In this document: positions 52,364-52,527 of the stretch, one piece after another
Layout of the letters: each line of letters opens with the position of its first letter
Numbering within the stretch: the first letter of the stretch is position 1
Assembly (NCBI GenBank): GCA_014872655.1
Contig: WHHJ01000006.1
Coordinates: forward strand, 1-52,527
DNA length: 52,527 nucleotides
Direction of reading: 5' to 3'
Source of the DNA: Clostridia bacterium
GTDB lineage: Bacteria; Bacillota; Clostridia; Oscillospirales; UBA644
The notes under the pieces: model-generated
Databases searched by the model: none
What the model saw: only the letters and a program-made list of their open reading frames with translations
What the model was told of the DNA's origin: nothing
Made by a program: the position numbers and the translations under genes

Positions 52364-52527
52364 TCATTTATGATATTTAATGTGATGATTGATAGTAAAA
52401 GCGCGATAAATCTGTTCCATTAAGATCACACGCATCAACTGGTGCGGAAACGTCATCGGTGAAAATGACAACTGCATATCCGCCGATTTTTTTACAGAGT
52501 CGTCCAACCCGGTAGCACTGCCTATGA
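52364..52527 (-). CDS. rlmH: 23S rRNA (pseudouridine-1915-N3)-methyltransferase RlmH, 3' part
   Basis: Only the C-terminal 54 codons lie in the window; the N-terminus is beyond position 52527. The translation contains IGSATGLDDSVKKSADMQLSFS (in pieces GSATGLDDSV and ADMQLSFSPMTFPHQL), then RVILMEQIYRAF and the conserved YHK end. These are the SPOUT-fold knot and C-terminal residues of RlmH, which methylates m3-pseudouridine 1915 in helix 69. It is the first gene seen of rlmH-TSCPD-pgm. Confidence 0.93.
   Translation of the reverse strand, partial: IGSATGLDDSVKKSADMQLSFSPMTFPHQLMRVILMEQIYRAFTINHHIKYHK

Noticed and set aside
1..52527. tRNA genes, insertion sequences, prophage and integron elements
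   Set aside because: No T-loop GGTTCGA...CC pattern in any gap, and no transposase, integrase or terminal inverted repeats were seen.

Overview
The window reads as a piece of chromosome from an anaerobic, Gram-positive clostridium (Bacillota, class Clostridia; an Oscillospirales/Ruminococcaceae-type relative is my guess from gene order). Reasons: Shine-Dalgarno sites close to AGGAGG before almost every gene, sigma-A promoters with near-consensus hexamers 17 bp apart, an L7Ae-type ribosomal protein between rpoC and rpsL, class-B sortase and XRE-regulator genes, and moderate GC. No phage, IS element, CRISPR array, tRNA or rRNA was found. Nearly all genes are ordinary core genes, most on the minus strand.

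Layout. 1-4.1 kb: a membrane protein of unknown function and a divergent GT-C glycosyltransferase, followed by 0.9 kb of non-coding DNA with a decayed ~20-bp repeat. 4.1-6.7 kb: rpmG-secE-nusG-rplK-rplA operon (minus). 7.1-8.6 kb: metY with a long, apparently structured leader RNA. 8.7-11.5 kb (plus): an S11-family D,D-carboxypeptidase homologue that has lost all three active-site motifs, and a YhcC-type radical SAM protein. 11.7-18 kb (minus): a MATE exporter and pstS-pstC-pstA-pstB-phoU behind a PhoP-box-like promoter. 18-27.5 kb (minus): one tightly coupled operon smc-ftsY-rdgB-yhbY-nadD-yqeK-rsfS-leuS. 27.6-29 kb (plus): an Asn-rich DUF4190-like membrane protein and lgt. 29.2-43.9 kb (minus): rpoB-rpoC-L7Ae-rpsL-rpsG-fusA-tuf and then dxs. 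44-52.5 kb: a small membrane protein followed by RNase P RNA, an XRE regulator, a class-B sortase, rhaA, two small unknown genes, a secreted cysteine-peptidase-like protein, and pgm-TSCPD-rlmH at the edge.

How it fits together: the window carries much of the information-processing machinery (RNA polymerase, elongation factors, S7, S12, L1, L11, L33, NusG, SecE, FtsY, RNase P RNA, LeuRS, RsfS), phosphate uptake, and envelope functions (Lgt, sortase, glycosyltransferase, PBP-like protein). The usual rpmG...rplKA-rplJL-rpoBC-str superoperon is broken here: the rplKA half lies 25 kb downstream of the rpoBC-str half, and rplJL is absent from both.

The features most worth a second look are the metY leader RNA, the catalytically dead carboxypeptidase, the S12 Arg at the streptomycin-resistance position, the decayed repeat arrays in intergenic DNA, and the secreted cysteine-peptidase-like protein next to the sortase region. 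I did not see a clearly new multi-gene system.
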